The notes: generated from the sequence alone by a model not told the origin. A stretch of DNA of 50,550 bases from Labilithrix sp. (GCA_028287035.1 JAQBQL010000088.1:1-50550); one strand, 5' to 3'. Positions 7,858-17,595 are shown, numbered from the stretch's first letter. Program-made: numbers and translations.

Positions 7858-9060
7858 TCACGCCGCCTTCGCCGCGCTCCCCGTGCCCAGGATCTCGGCC
7901 AGGCGCCGCGTCACGTGGGCGCGTCGCTCCCGGTACACGTCGAGCACGACCTCGCGGCGCACCCGTCCGTGCCGGTACAGCACCTCCTTGTCGGCCAGCG
8001 CCGCGACGAGGTCGTCGACCCGCTTCTCGTAGAGCGACTCGACCCGGTCCTCGACCCGCGCGTAACGAGCCTGGAGCGCGCGGGCCACCGGCGCGCCGCC
8101 CTCCGCGACGCAGTAGGCGAGGATGTCCCAGGCGAGCCTCGCATGCTCCGCCTCGTCCTCGACGATGCGCACGAGGGCCTCGCGCGCCGCCGGATCCGTC
8201 ACGTCGGCGAGCGCGGTGCGGGCGAGCTCGGCGTTGAAGTCCTCGAGCAGGGCGCCGTCGACGAGCGCCTCCGTCGCCACCTGCGCGAGCGCCTTGCCTC
8301 GGTCCCTCGGGAGCTCGCCGCCGCCGCGCCCGAGCTCGGGCATCGCCTGCACGCCGAGATCCTCGCCGGCATAGGCCGAGGCGAGGGCGAAGCACCGCTC
8401 GGCGTGATCGATCTCCTGCAGGCACGACAGGTGCGCGCGGCGGACGAGATCCGACGGCGCTCCGAGCACCACGAGCTGCCGGGCGACCTGACCGAAGGCC
8501 GGTACGCTCGCGTGCTCCTTGCGTGCATCATGCAACCAGAGCTCGCGCAGGACGAGGCGCGCCTCGGCGGACAGCCCGCTCACGTCGGGCCGCGGGCCGC
8601 GCGCCCACTCGGTGCTCGCCCTCACGTCGGGCGTCAGCGCCTTGCCACCGGCGATGCGAAGCGGGCGTCCCCAGCCGCCGAACCCGAAGCTCATGGGACT
8701 CGCAAAGAGCCACGCCAGGAGGTCGAAGAACCCGAAGCCGAAGCCGAGGACCACCGTGAGCACGATGCCCACCACCGACGGGGCATGCGTGGTCTGCGGC
8801 GGAACCGCCCGCCTCCGCACGTCGCGCCCGAACGAGACCAGCCCCACGATCCCGAGGACCGCCGTGATGGCGACCGACCCGAAGACGCCGAAGGCCGACG
8901 CGTCCGAGCTCACCGACTGGCTGAGGCACGCGCCGAGGGAGCATGCCGCGACGACGACCATCCCCACGAGCGCGGCCACGCCGGCATGAGGCCTCCAGGG
9001 GCGCCGCGGCTCGGGCGGAGGCGGCGCAGGAACGCGGTAGGGGCTCGCCGGATCGATCAT
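7858..9060 (-). CDS. Membrane-anchored ferritin-like domain protein
   Basis: 400 residues. The short Pro-rich N-terminus is followed by three hydrophobic segments (about residues 28-50, 55-78 and 95-120: AALVGMVVVAACSLGACL, FGSVAITAVLGIVGLVSF, VGIVLTVVLGFGFGFFDLL). The C-terminal ~270 residues are helical and carry ferritin-like metal-binding signatures, EIDHAERCF and, about 90 residues later, EDEAEHARLAWDI. A di-iron four-helix bundle on the cytoplasmic or periplasmic side is inferred; substrate and reaction are unknown. ATG at the complement of 9058-9060 was chosen; a GTG 48 bases upstream is an alternative. Divergent from the alpha/beta hydrolase, with about 106 bases between. Confidence 0.75.
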   Translation of the reverse strand: MIDPASPYRVPAPPPPEPRRPWRPHAGVAALVGMVVVAACSLGACLSQSVSSDASAFGVFGSVAITAVLGIVGLVSFGRDVRRRAVPPQTTHAPSVVGIVLTVVLGFGFGFFDLLAWLFASPMSFGFGGWGRPLRIAGGKALTPDVRASTEWARGPRPDVSGLSAEARLVLRELWLHDARKEHASVPAFGQVARQLVVLGAPSDLVRRAHLSCLQEIDHAERCFALASAYAGEDLGVQAMPELGRGGGELPRDRGKALAQVATEALVDGALLEDFNAELARTALADVTDPAAREALVRIVEDEAEHARLAWDILAYCVAEGGAPVARALQARYARVEDRVESLYEKRVDDLVAALADKEVLYRHGRVRREVVLDVYRERRAHVTRRLAEILGTGSAAKAA

Positions 9061-9166
9061 GGCTCCAGCGTAGCGACGCGCGAGGCGGCGGCGCGGGCGT
9101 TCACACACGTTTCACGGCGCGCCTTTCGCGGGTGCGCCCATGGTGGGCGGGCGTAGGATCTTGCCG

Positions 9167-10063
9167 ATGAGCACGACGAGCACCATGGCCGCCCTCGCTC
9201 GCGTCCCGGTCCGCGGCGGCGAGCTCACGGTGGCGACGTGGGGATCGAGCGACCCCGACGCGCCGACCGTCCTCGCCGCCCATGGCATCACCGGCTCGCA
9301 CCTCGCGTGGACGCTCCTCGCCCGGGAGCTGCCCGACCACCGCTTCGTGGCGCCCGACCTGCGCGGTCGCGGCGGCTCCCGAGGGCTGCCCGGACCCTAC
9401 GACATCCGCGCGCATGCCGAGGATCTCGGGGCGGTCTGCGAGGCGCTGCGGCTCGCCGCGCCCACCGTGGTCGGGCACTCCATGGGCGGCTTCGTCGCCG
9501 CGGCCTTCGCGATGATCCATCCGGAGCACACCGGCGCGCTCCTCCTCGTGGACGGCGGGTTGCCCTTCACGTTGCCGGAGGGCCTCGACCGCACCGCCGC
9601 GGTGGCGGTGATCCTGGGGCCGGCCGCGCAGCGGCTCGCGATGACGTTCGCGAGCCGCGCCGCGTATCTCGACTTCTGGCGCCGCCATCCCGCGTTCGCG
9701 ACCGACTGGTCACCAGCGGTCGAGCAGTATGCCGATTACGATCTCGTCGAAGATGAGGCCGGTGTCCTCCGGCCGGCCACCGTCGCGGCAGCCGTCGCCG
9801 AGGTGTCGCCGGAGCTCTTCGGCAGCGAGACCGGCGAGGCCGCGCTGGCGCAGCTCCCGCGGCGGACCACCATCCTCACCGCGCCGCGCGGGCTCGTCGA
9901 CGATCCGCCCGGCCTCTACCCGCCGGCGGTGGTGGAGCGCTGGCGGGCCACGCTGCCGGCGGCGCGCATCGTCACCGTCGACGACGTGAACCACTACACG
10001 ATCGTGATGTCCGCGCGCGGCGCCCGCGTCGTCGCCGACGAGCTGCGCGCGCTCCTGCGCTGA
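9167..10063 (+). CDS. Alpha/beta-fold hydrolase
   Basis: 298 residues, a standard size. It has the oxyanion region AAHGITGS near the N-terminus, then DLRGRGGS, and the nucleophile elbow GHSMGG at about residues 103-108 (catalytic Ser). A late DDVNHYTIV supplies the likely catalytic His, and an Asp in the GLVDDPPG region or before it is the probable acid. Cytosolic; no signal peptide. The substrate cannot be told from sequence; esterase, lactonase or peptidase are all possible. The ATG at 9167 is preceded by AGGA eight bases upstream. An in-frame upstream start at 9140 lacks a comparable site. It converges with the large kinase gene, with 7 bases between the stop codons. Confidence 0.88.
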   Translation: MSTTSTMAALARVPVRGGELTVATWGSSDPDAPTVLAAHGITGSHLAWTLLARELPDHRFVAPDLRGRGGSRGLPGPYDIRAHAEDLGAVCEALRLAAPTVVGHSMGGFVAAAFAMIHPEHTGALLLVDGGLPFTLPEGLDRTAAVAVILGPAAQRLAMTFASRAAYLDFWRRHPAFATDWSPAVEQYADYDLVEDEAGVLRPATVAAAVAEVSPELFGSETGEAALAQLPRRTTILTAPRGLVDDPPGLYPPAVVERWRATLPAARIVTVDDVNHYTIVMSARGARVVADELRALLR

Positions 10064-10070
10064 AGGCCGG

Positions 10071-13000
10071 TCAGCCCTCGAGGCGCGGCGGCGGCTGGCT
10101 GAGCGGCGCGCCCATCGCGCGCAATGCGTCGAGGCACTCGTCGGCGACCTGCCGGTTGCCGGCCGCCTTCGCGAGCTCCCGCACGCGCTGGAACTCGAGC
10201 CGGGAGGGGTCGAGCTCGCCGCGCAGCACGAGCAGCTTCGCGAGGAGGAGCCGACCCCCGAGGACGTCCCACGTGAACTCCATCGACTCGGCGTAGCGGA
10301 TCCCCTGGGCGAGGACGCGCTCGGCGTCGGCATCGCCGTTCCGCCCGTCGAGGTACGCGAGGAACATGCGGTTGTGGCTGGCGAGGCGGTCGTGCCCGAG
10401 CTCGTCACACAGCGCGAGCGACTGCTTGAAGGCGCCGTAGGCGCGCGAGTAGTCCTCGAGCTGCACGAGCGCGTCGCCCATGTTGTGGAGGTTCACGGCG
10501 ACCTCGTACTGGAGCCCGAGCTCGCGGGACATGTCGATGGCGCGCTCGGCGTGGAGCACCGCTGCCCGGAAATCACGGGCGAAGTACTCGATGAGCGCGC
10601 GCAGCTTGTGACGCTCGCACACCACCATCGGCTCGGTGGGCAGGAGCTGCGCGGCGCGCTCGAAGTAGGCGCGGGCCGTCGCGTGGTCGCCCATCGCCGC
10701 GTTCGCCTGGACGAGGCTGACGAGGAGCTTGTGCTCCTCGAGCTTGTCGCCGCCGCTCGTGACGATCGATTTGAGGCGCTCGAGGTGCTCGAGCGATCGC
10801 TTGAAGTCGCCCTGCCGCCCCGAGAACTCGGCGGCGGCAACGAGCGTCGACTTCACGAGGTCCTTCCGGTGCTGGGCGATGGCCTCGGCGGCCGCGAACT
10901 GGGCGCGCGCCGCGTCGAACAGGTGGAGCGCGCCGAGGATGCGGCCGGCATCGATCCGCACCCGGACGCGGAGCTCGAGGGAGTCGCCCTCGTGCAGCGG
11001 CGCGGCGTCGACCTGCGCGATGACGCGCTCGCACAGCTCCATCGCCTCGGGCAGCGTGCGCACGAGGCGTACCGAACGCGCGAGCCCGGCGAGCCAGGCG
11101 GCGAGCTCCTGGGGCGCGCGGCCCGCCGGATCGCACAGGTCGATGGCGCGGGCGTAGTCGCGCGAGGCGGTCTCGTACTGGCCGCTCTCGACCCGGCGAT
11201 CGGCGCTGCGCGCGAACCACTCGCCCGCGCGCTCGCGCTCGCCCGAGGCATAGAGGTGCGTCGCGATGCGCGCGGCGTGCTCGACCGCCGCCTCGCCGAG
11301 CGTCACCTCGAGCGCGCGGCCCGCCGCGGCATGCATCTCGCGCGTGGCCTCCGCGGTGAGCGCATCGAGCACCACCTCGGGCACGATCGGGGAGACGAAC
11401 ATCACCTCCTGCGGGCCGGTGTAGCTCACGAAGCCGCGGTCGCGCAGGATGGCGAGGGAGCGGTCGAGCGCCGTCAGATCGAGGCCGGTCATCGCCGCGA
11501 GCACCGCCGAGTTGATCGGCTCGCCGAGGACCGCCGCCGCCTGGAGGATGGCGCGCTCGGCCGCGTCGAGGCGCGCCACGCGCGAGCCGACCAGCCCGCG
11601 CAGCGTCTTCGGCAGCGACAGATCCTGCGATGCGAGCTTCATCGTGAGGATCGAGCCGTCGGCGACCGTCACCGCGCGGGCCTCGACGAGCGCCTTCAGG
11701 ATCTCCTCGATCATCTGCGGGTGACCGCCCGCCCGCTGCCTCACGAAGCGGAGCAGGTCCGGGGGGACGCGGTCGATCCCGAGCCGCACCGCGACGAGCC
11801 GCTCGCCGTCCTCCGGCCCGAGATCCGCCAGGTCGAGCGCGCTGTGCACCGGCAGCCTCTCGAGCGGATGCGAGAAGCCGGCGCGCGCCGCGAGCACGAA
11901 GAGCGCCCGCGTCTGCGGGAGGCGCCCGAGCACGGCCTCGAGCACCGCGAAGCTCTCGGCGTCCATGCAGTGCGCCGCGTCCCACGCGAAGGCGTGAGGG
12001 CGATCGTCGCAGAGGCGCAGCACCATCTGCGTGAAGGCGTTGACGAGCGACCCCTTGGGGTTCGCGAGCGGCGCGTCGGTCGTTGCGCCGAGCGCGGTGA
12101 GCACCGCCGCCACCTCGTCGTCGTGGAGGCCCAGCGCGCGAAGCCGGGGCGCGACCTGGCGGATGTGCGCGTCGGGGTCTCCCTCGGCGACGCCGCAGAG
12201 CACCTGGATCATGCACTGGATCCCGGAGAGCGGCAGCTCGGTTCCGCGCGGCAGGCACGCCGCGAGGTGCCAGCCGACGTTGTAGCCCCCCTTGCGGAGC
12301 CGCCGCTCGACCTCGAGGAGGAGGCGCGTCTTGCCCACGCCGTGATCGCCGCGGAGCGTGAGCGTGCTGGCGACGCGGCGGGTCGTCGTGGCGAGCACCT
12401 CGCCGAACGCCCGCAGCTCGTCGCGGCGGCCGACGAAGCGACCGAAGGCCTCGCTCGTGCCGCGGACCTCCTTCACGAGCAGGGTGGTCGACGAGGTGAT
12501 GCCGGCGCCGCGGCCGAGCGAGTCGAACACGAAGAGGCTGCGCACCTGGCGCATGGCCGAGGCGCTGATCGCGCACATGCCCTCGCGCGCGCGGGCGAGA
12601 TCGCGGGCAGTGGTGACGATGGTGGCGAGGCGTTCGTCGGCGGTGGGCACGCCCTCGCTGCTCACGTGGATGCGCCCCACGTGGAGGCCGGCGCTCGGCT
12701 GACGCGCGCCGCCGGCCAGCGACCGGAGCACGACGAGCGCGCAGCGGGTCGCCACCTCGGTGTCACGCCCGTCCGGATCGGCGGCGCCGAAGATGGCGGT
12801 GACCTGCTCCGGCTCGCTGGCGAGGACGTGGCCGCCGTGCCGCCGGATGGTCTGGGCGACGCGCTCGGCGAGCGAGGGATCGTCGCGCCCCGGAACCTCG
12901 ACGACGAGGCCGGTGACCTCGCGCCGCGCGCCCATGCCGGCGGCGCGCTCGACGTCGACCACCGGGATCATGCTGCTCGTCTCGACGCGCGTGACCGAGG

Positions 13001-14057
13001 GGTAGCTGCGCCGCTGCGACGTCGGGATCTCGACGGGCGTGCGTTCCTGGGAGGCGCCGCCGTCCGCGTCGAGCACCATCACCGGGCCCGTCTCGTCGGG
13101 GTTCCGGAAGCGCGCGAGGAAGTCCGCGAGATCGTGCGCCGAGAAGCGCCGGCCCTGCGAGTAGAGGAAGGAGAGGAGCGCCTCGTACATGCGGCCCGCG
13201 TCGGCGAAGCGGTCCTCGGGGCGGGGCGCCATCGCGATCTTGAGGAGGGCGACGAGCTCGGGCGGCGCCTCGGCGCGGAGCAGCTCGACGGGCGGGTACT
13301 CGACGGTGGACACGCGGCGCAGCGTCTCGAACGAGGTCGGCGCGCTGAACGGGTTCACCCCCGCCAGCATCTCGTAGAGCACGGTGCCGAGGGAGAAGAG
13401 GTCGCTCCGCGCGTCGACCGCGCCGCCCTCGACGTGCTCCGGGCTCATGTACCCGAACTTTCCCTTCAGCTGCCGCGTCCGGGTGTCCTCGAGGCCCGCC
13501 GGGTCGAGCGCGGAGGCCGCCTTCGCGATGCCGAAGTCGGTGACCTTCACCTCGCCCTCGAGCGAGACGAGGATGTTCTGCGGCGACACGTCGAGGTGGA
13601 CGATGTTGAGCGGCTGGTTCTGCTCGTCGCGGCGACGGTGAGCGTGGTCGAGCCCCTTCGCGACCTCGGCCGCCACGTAGACCGCCATCTCGACGGGGAT
13701 CGCGATCGACTGCCGGCGGCACCGCGCGAGCAGCGTGGCGAGGTCGAGCCCGCTCACGTACTCCATTGCCATGTAGTAGGCGTCTGCCGAGGGCATGCTG
13801 CCGACGACGGTGCCGGGCGCGAGGCCGAGGTCGAACACCTGGACGACGTTCGCGTGTGACAGGCGGACCGCGAGCTTCGCCTCGTGGATGAACATCTCCA
13901 CGAACTGCTCGCTGGCCGCGAGCTCGGGGAGGATGCGCTTGATGACGACGACCTTCTCGAAGCCCTCGACGCCGTAGCTCTTCGCCTTGAACACCTCCGC
14001 CATGCCGCCCTGGCCGAGCCGCTCCAGCAGGCGATAGCGCCCGAAGGTCGTGTTCAA
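10071..14057 (-). CDS. Multidomain Ser/Thr kinase with degenerate cyclase, AAA/NTPase and TPR modules
   Basis: 1328 residues from a TTG start (complement of 14055-14057) with GAGG nine bases before it. Residues ~7-290 are a Hanks-type kinase: GQGGMAEVFKA, VVIKRIL, HLDVSPQN (Leu replaces the Arg of HRD and Ser replaces the usual Lys), TDFGIA, YMSPE. Residues ~365-525 resemble a class III nucleotide cyclase domain (VTAIFGAAD, AGLHVGRIHVSS) but lack the metal-binding Asp residues. About residue 530 begins an ATPase region with FVGRRDEL and Walker A GDHGVGKTR (~567-575), as in STAND/AAA regulators. From about residue 930 to the end are TPR-like helical pairs. No TM segment is evident. This kinase-AAA-TPR type is typical of myxobacterial signalling; input and target are unknown. 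Confidence 0.9.
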   Translation of the reverse strand: MNTTFGRYRLLERLGQGGMAEVFKAKSYGVEGFEKVVVIKRILPELAASEQFVEMFIHEAKLAVRLSHANVVQVFDLGLAPGTVVGSMPSADAYYMAMEYVSGLDLATLLARCRRQSIAIPVEMAVYVAAEVAKGLDHAHRRRDEQNQPLNIVHLDVSPQNILVSLEGEVKVTDFGIAKAASALDPAGLEDTRTRQLKGKFGYMSPEHVEGGAVDARSDLFSLGTVLYEMLAGVNPFSAPTSFETLRRVSTVEYPPVELLRAEAPPELVALLKIAMAPRPEDRFADAGRMYEALLSFLYSQGRRFSAHDLADFLARFRNPDETGPVMVLDADGGASQERTPVEIPTSQRRSYPSVTRVETSSMIPVVDVERAAGMGARREVTGLVVEVPGRDDPSLAERVAQTIRRHGGHVLASEPEQVTAIFGAADPDGRDTEVATRCALVVLRSLAGGARQPSAGLHVGRIHVSSEGVPTADERLATIVTTARDLARAREGMCAISASAMRQVRSLFVFDSLGRGAGITSSTTLLVKEVRGTSEAFGRFVGRRDELRAFGEVLATTTRRVASTLTLRGDHGVGKTRLLLEVERRLRKGGYNVGWHLAACLPRGTELPLSGIQCMIQVLCGVAEGDPDAHIRQVAPRLRALGLHDDEVAAVLTALGATTDAPLANPKGSLVNAFTQMVLRLCDDRPHAFAWDAAHCMDAESFAVLEAVLGRLPQTRALFVLAARAGFSHPLERLPVHSALDLADLGPEDGERLVAVRLGIDRVPPDLLRFVRQRAGGHPQMIEEILKALVEARAVTVADGSILTMKLASQDLSLPKTLRGLVGSRVARLDAAERAILQAAAVLGEPINSAVLAAMTGLDLTALDRSLAILRDRGFVSYTGPQEVMFVSPIVPEVVLDALTAEATREMHAAAGRALEVTLGEAAVEHAARIATHLYASGERERAGEWFARSADRRVESGQYETASRDYARAIDLCDPAGRAPQELAAWLAGLARSVRLVRTLPEAMELCERVIAQVDAAPLHEGDSLELRVRVRIDAGRILGALHLFDAARAQFAAAEAIAQHRKDLVKSTLVAAAEFSGRQGDFKRSLEHLERLKSIVTSGGDKLEEHKLLVSLVQANAAMGDHATARAYFERAAQLLPTEPMVVCERHKLRALIEYFARDFRAAVLHAERAIDMSRELGLQYEVAVNLHNMGDALVQLEDYSRAYGAFKQSLALCDELGHDRLASHNRMFLAYLDGRNGDADAERVLAQGIRYAESMEFTWDVLGGRLLLAKLLVLRGELDPSRLEFQRVRELAKAAGNRQVADECLDALRAMGAPLSQPPPRLEG

Positions 14058-14115
14058 TGTACAGCGCCTCGCGTCGTCACGGCTTCCCCACCCCGCACCC
14101 TGCAGGCTAGCACTT

Positions 14116-15069
14116 TCAGCGCGCGACGGGCTGCCGGCAACCGAGCACGAGCTCTTGCCCGGTCATCGCCAGCGCGCACCGTGAGAGGACGTCCATGCCG
14201 AGGCGGCCCTCGGTTCCGCAGGCAGCATCCTTCTCCGTCACGGCGGTCCCGATCTCGCCGGTGCTCGACCAGCTGCCGATGGTGAACGGGACGCTGCCGT
14301 GGATGTCGATCGCGAGCTCGACGAGGCCCGCCGTGCTCACCGACCGTCCGGTCGCCGGGCGGGCGGCGACCCTGGCGCCGGCCTTGCTGCCCTGCATCAC
14401 GAACGTGCGCGCGCCGGAGGTGTCCACGGCGAGCTTCGTGGCCTCACCGTCGACGGTCGCTTCGAGCGCGATGGTGCCGTCGGCGCAGAACCGACCGGAG
14501 CTCGTGGTGAGCGCCAGCCCGAGCTCCTCGGCGCTTGCCCACGCCGCGGTCCTCGGCTGCGCCCGCAGCTCGCCGCGGACGAAGTCGAGGGCGATCGCCT
14601 GTCCCGGCGCGAGGGCCTTCGCGAGGAGCTGCGGCGCGATCACGCCGCCGATGCCGTGCGCGCGCATCGCCTGCGGGAAGTCCGCGATCGTGACGGCCTG
14701 ATCGCCGAGGGCGCCCCAGCCCTCGATGGTGAGCGAGGAGCCCTTCACCGGCGGGGCGAGCCCGGCGGTCCGGGCGACGGTCGCGTCGATCGAATGGCCC
14801 GCGGCGGTGGTGTCGACGAGGAAGCGCACCGTCTCGCTGCCCACCTTCACGTCGAGGAAGGGCAAGGGGAACGGACGCGTGCCCGCCTTCCGCGCCTCGA
14901 ACTGGAGCATCGCCCGGCGCGGCGCGGCGTCGATGCCGGTGTCGACGCGGCCCTTGTGCACCGCGGAGACCACCGCCGCACGCTCGGCGTCGGTCGCGCA
15001 CGCCACGAGCATCGCGAGCATCGGCACGAGGACCGCGGCGAGGAGGAGGCACGGCATCCGGGACGACAT
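14116..15069 (-). CDS. Retropepsin-like aspartyl protease family lipoprotein
   Basis: 317 residues. Lipoprotein signal ending in MLVAC (lipobox LVAC), so it is membrane-anchored and exported. It has two related halves. The first carries VRFLVDTTAAGHS, where the canonical DTG/DSG is altered to DTT. The second carries LAVDTSGARTFV, close to the canonical DTSGA. Strand-rich sequence around each (FLDVKVG, VELAIDIHG) fits the clan AA aspartic protease fold. Whether the first-half Asp still forms a working dyad is uncertain, so it may be a protease or a non-catalytic relative. ATG at the complement of 15067-15069 was chosen; an ATG four codons later is an alternative. It sits 52 bases after the CehA-like gene on the same strand. 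Confidence 0.78.
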   Translation of the reverse strand: MSSRMPCLLLAAVLVPMLAMLVACATDAERAAVVSAVHKGRVDTGIDAAPRRAMLQFEARKAGTRPFPLPFLDVKVGSETVRFLVDTTAAGHSIDATVARTAGLAPPVKGSSLTIEGWGALGDQAVTIADFPQAMRAHGIGGVIAPQLLAKALAPGQAIALDFVRGELRAQPRTAAWASAEELGLALTTSSGRFCADGTIALEATVDGEATKLAVDTSGARTFVMQGSKAGARVAARPATGRSVSTAGLVELAIDIHGSVPFTIGSWSSTGEIGTAVTEKDAACGTEGRLGMDVLSRCALAMTGQELVLGCRQPVAR

Positions 15070-15121
15070 GGCGACGGGTGTACCCGCCCCGGCGAGCGAG
15101 AGAAAGAGGAAGCGCCGCCGA

Positions 15122-17581
15122 TCAGCGCGTGAGCCAGATCGGGTTCGTGAAGGCGAGCGGCTGGATGGGCATGAACGGGAGCGCGTCGTCGAGCGCGCGG
15201 TCACCGCGGACGACGACGACCACCCACTTCGCGCCCTCGGGCACGGTCAGCGAGAGGTCCGTCTCGAAGCGGATCATGCGCTGACCCACCTCCTCGAGCG
15301 TTCCCTCCTCGCGACCGAGCCTCGTCGGCCTCGAGGCGATGGCTTGCTTGAAGAGCGTCTCGCGCCGGCCGGGACCGCCCGGCGCCGGGACCCCCGCGAG
15401 CACCTCGACCGACGTGACGTCGATCCATGGCGCCGCCCGGACGCGCAGCTTGCCCGTGACGACGCCGCTCCGCGCGATCGCGAGCTCGTCGCCGGCGCGG
15501 CCGGTCTTGCCGCCCTCGCCGTTCAGATCGAGCTCGATGGTCGGGCCGCTCGTCACGAAGGTGTGGCCCTTCTTGATCGCCGCGACGACTGCCGCGGGAT
15601 CGATGGGCTGGCCGGTGTCGCCCGCGGCCTTGCCGTCGAGCATCGCCATCGTGCGCGGGTACCCGGCCCACTGGTACTGGATGCGGTGCGAGTCGCTGCT
15701 GCCCGTCGCCCAGTAGTGCTTGCCGAGGTTGAGCAGCGCGAACCAGTCCTCGAGCACCTGCTCGGTGCGCGCGCGCGTGGCGAGGTCGTAGCCGTTGTAG
15801 ACCTCGACGGTGTCGAAGTCGGTGCGCATGCCGGGCGGCAGGCGGCCCGACTTGTTGTCGAAGCCGACCGCGTGGAAGTAGCCGATGCCGGATGGCAGGC
15901 GCGGGTGGTTCACCTGCAGGACCCGGTTCGCATCGCCGCGCCGCGCGGCCGCGAACACCGCGGCGGCGGTGGTGCCCTTGTACGGCGGGACGCCGCCGGC
16001 CGGGAACGGGAACACGCCGAAGTGGCCGAAGCGGGGATTGTACGTCGTCACCTCGACGCCGGTGACGGAGGCGAGGTTCCGCGAGAGGCCGAGCACCGCG
16101 AGCGGCGTCGCGTAGTCGCCGACCATGTTGTGCTCGGTGGGCACCGCGAAGTCGATGCCGGCCGCGACGAGCGAGAGCACGCGATCCTCGGCGGTGACCG
16201 GCGAGTCGAAGCTCGGGCGCGCGTGCACGTGCAGATCGCAGCCGACCACGCCGGGGGTCGGGACGACGTGACGGAGCACGAGGTCGACCTGCCTCGCGTG
16301 GCCGCTCTGCACGTCGATCGTCTCGGCATCGATGCTCCACTCGATGCCCTTCGTGGCGGCGACGCGATACTTGCCGGTGGGGAGCGGGGTCGTGACCTCG
16401 CCCTCGAGCACGTCCATGAGCGGGCCGGCGCCCGACGCCCGGTAGTCGGGGCCGAAGTTCGGATCGACCGTGCCCTGGACGCCCTTCACGATGAGGCGCG
16501 CGACCACTGGCTGCTTCGTGTCGAAGTCGAGGACGCGCACCCGGAGCTCGCCGCCGGGCGAGACGTCGAGCCGGAGATCCCACGGCGTCCCGGGGGCGAA
16601 GCGCACCGGCGCGCTGCTCGCGGTCGCCTCGAGGGCGGCCTGCCATTGCACGGCGGTGGTCGGCGCCTCGAGCGCGAAGCGGCCTTGCGGATCGACGCTC
16701 ACGCGCACCTGGGGGCGTCCGTCCTCGTCGAGCGCGACGACGTACGCGCGCTCCTTCGTGCCGGTGACGATGCCCGTGACCCGCGCGACCGGCGCGTGCA
16801 GCAGCTTGTAGAGGCGGCCCCAGATCTGGTTGTTGGAGATGCCGAGCGCGATGGTCATCTCGAGGCGCGCCGGGTGGGGCGGGGTCCCCGCCGAGCGCTG
16901 CGCGGCGACCTCGGCCTTCGTCGAGACGCTCGCGCGCGGCTGGGCGCCCGGCTGATCGAGATCGGGCGGGACCTCGGAGATCGCGATCGATCCCGAGGGA
17001 GAGAGGATCGCGATCGGGTGGACGTCGTCGTCGATGACCACCGCGCGCGCCTGCGTCGTCCCGAGGTCGGCGATGGTGCCGGCGCCGGGGACGAACACCG
17101 TGCGGCCCGCCGGCGCGAAACCGAAGCGGAGCGCGTAGCTGTGCGAGGCGCTCCCCGTCTCGGGCGTCACGACCACGTTCGCGGCGAACACGTCGGAGGC
17201 CGGATCCATCTTGAGCGTGAGCGAGCCGGTGCCGCGATCGTCGCCGACCTCGACCGGGAAGGACGCCGCCAGCGTGAGCTTGTCACGGAGCTGCACGTCG
17301 CTCTTGCGCATGACGAGCGGCCGCTCGACGCCGTCGACGACGAGCGACATCTCGAGCTCCGCGTGGCTCTTGCCGTCGGCGCTGACGATCGCGACCCGAC
17401 CCGAGGCCGGGAAGATGGAGAACCGCGCCACGGCGCCGCCGAGCTCCGTCACCTCGCCGGCACGGGTGGCGACCGGAACGGCGCGACGGCCACGCTGCGC
17501 GCCGAACGCCAGCGTGAGCGCGATCAGCGCAGCGACGATCGCGACGCCGAACACATCGCGAGCGCTGCGTCCGTCTTCCAC
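15122..17581 (-). CDS. CehA/McbA family PHP-type metallohydrolase, membrane-anchored
   Basis: 819 residues from a GTG start. A single N-terminal TM segment (VFGVAIVAALIALTLAF) anchors a large exported protein. Residues ~40-445 are beta-rich carbohydrate-binding or fibronectin-like modules. From about residue 447 begins a PHP-type hydrolase core: CDLHVHARPSFDS, TEHN, VTGVEVTTY, FDTVEVYNG, GSSDSH (metal-binding His/Asp/Glu positions of the polymerase-and-histidinol-phosphatase fold). CehA/McbA relatives are phosphoesterase-like hydrolases, the founding members being carbaryl and methylcarbamate enzymes. The natural substrate here is unknown. It follows tsaE by 59 bases with a weak terminator-like hairpin between them. 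Confidence 0.83.
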   Translation of the reverse strand: MEDGRSARDVFGVAIVAALIALTLAFGAQRGRRAVPVATRAGEVTELGGAVARFSIFPASGRVAIVSADGKSHAELEMSLVVDGVERPLVMRKSDVQLRDKLTLAASFPVEVGDDRGTGSLTLKMDPASDVFAANVVVTPETGSASHSYALRFGFAPAGRTVFVPGAGTIADLGTTQARAVVIDDDVHPIAILSPSGSIAISEVPPDLDQPGAQPRASVSTKAEVAAQRSAGTPPHPARLEMTIALGISNNQIWGRLYKLLHAPVARVTGIVTGTKERAYVVALDEDGRPQVRVSVDPQGRFALEAPTTAVQWQAALEATASSAPVRFAPGTPWDLRLDVSPGGELRVRVLDFDTKQPVVARLIVKGVQGTVDPNFGPDYRASGAGPLMDVLEGEVTTPLPTGKYRVAATKGIEWSIDAETIDVQSGHARQVDLVLRHVVPTPGVVGCDLHVHARPSFDSPVTAEDRVLSLVAAGIDFAVPTEHNMVGDYATPLAVLGLSRNLASVTGVEVTTYNPRFGHFGVFPFPAGGVPPYKGTTAAAVFAAARRGDANRVLQVNHPRLPSGIGYFHAVGFDNKSGRLPPGMRTDFDTVEVYNGYDLATRARTEQVLEDWFALLNLGKHYWATGSSDSHRIQYQWAGYPRTMAMLDGKAAGDTGQPIDPAAVVAAIKKGHTFVTSGPTIELDLNGEGGKTGRAGDELAIARSGVVTGKLRVRAAPWIDVTSVEVLAGVPAPGGPGRRETLFKQAIASRPTRLGREEGTLEEVGQRMIRFETDLSLTVPEGAKWVVVVVRGDRALDDALPFMPIQPLAFTNPIWLTR

Positions 17582-17595
17582 GGCGCCATCACATC

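Noticed and set aside
10374..13859. Long plus-strand frame of 1161 codons
   Set aside because: It is antisense to the clearly recognisable kinase-AAA-TPR gene. Its translation is Arg/Glu/Ala/Val low-complexity with no motif, as expected for the antisense of high-GC codon usage.
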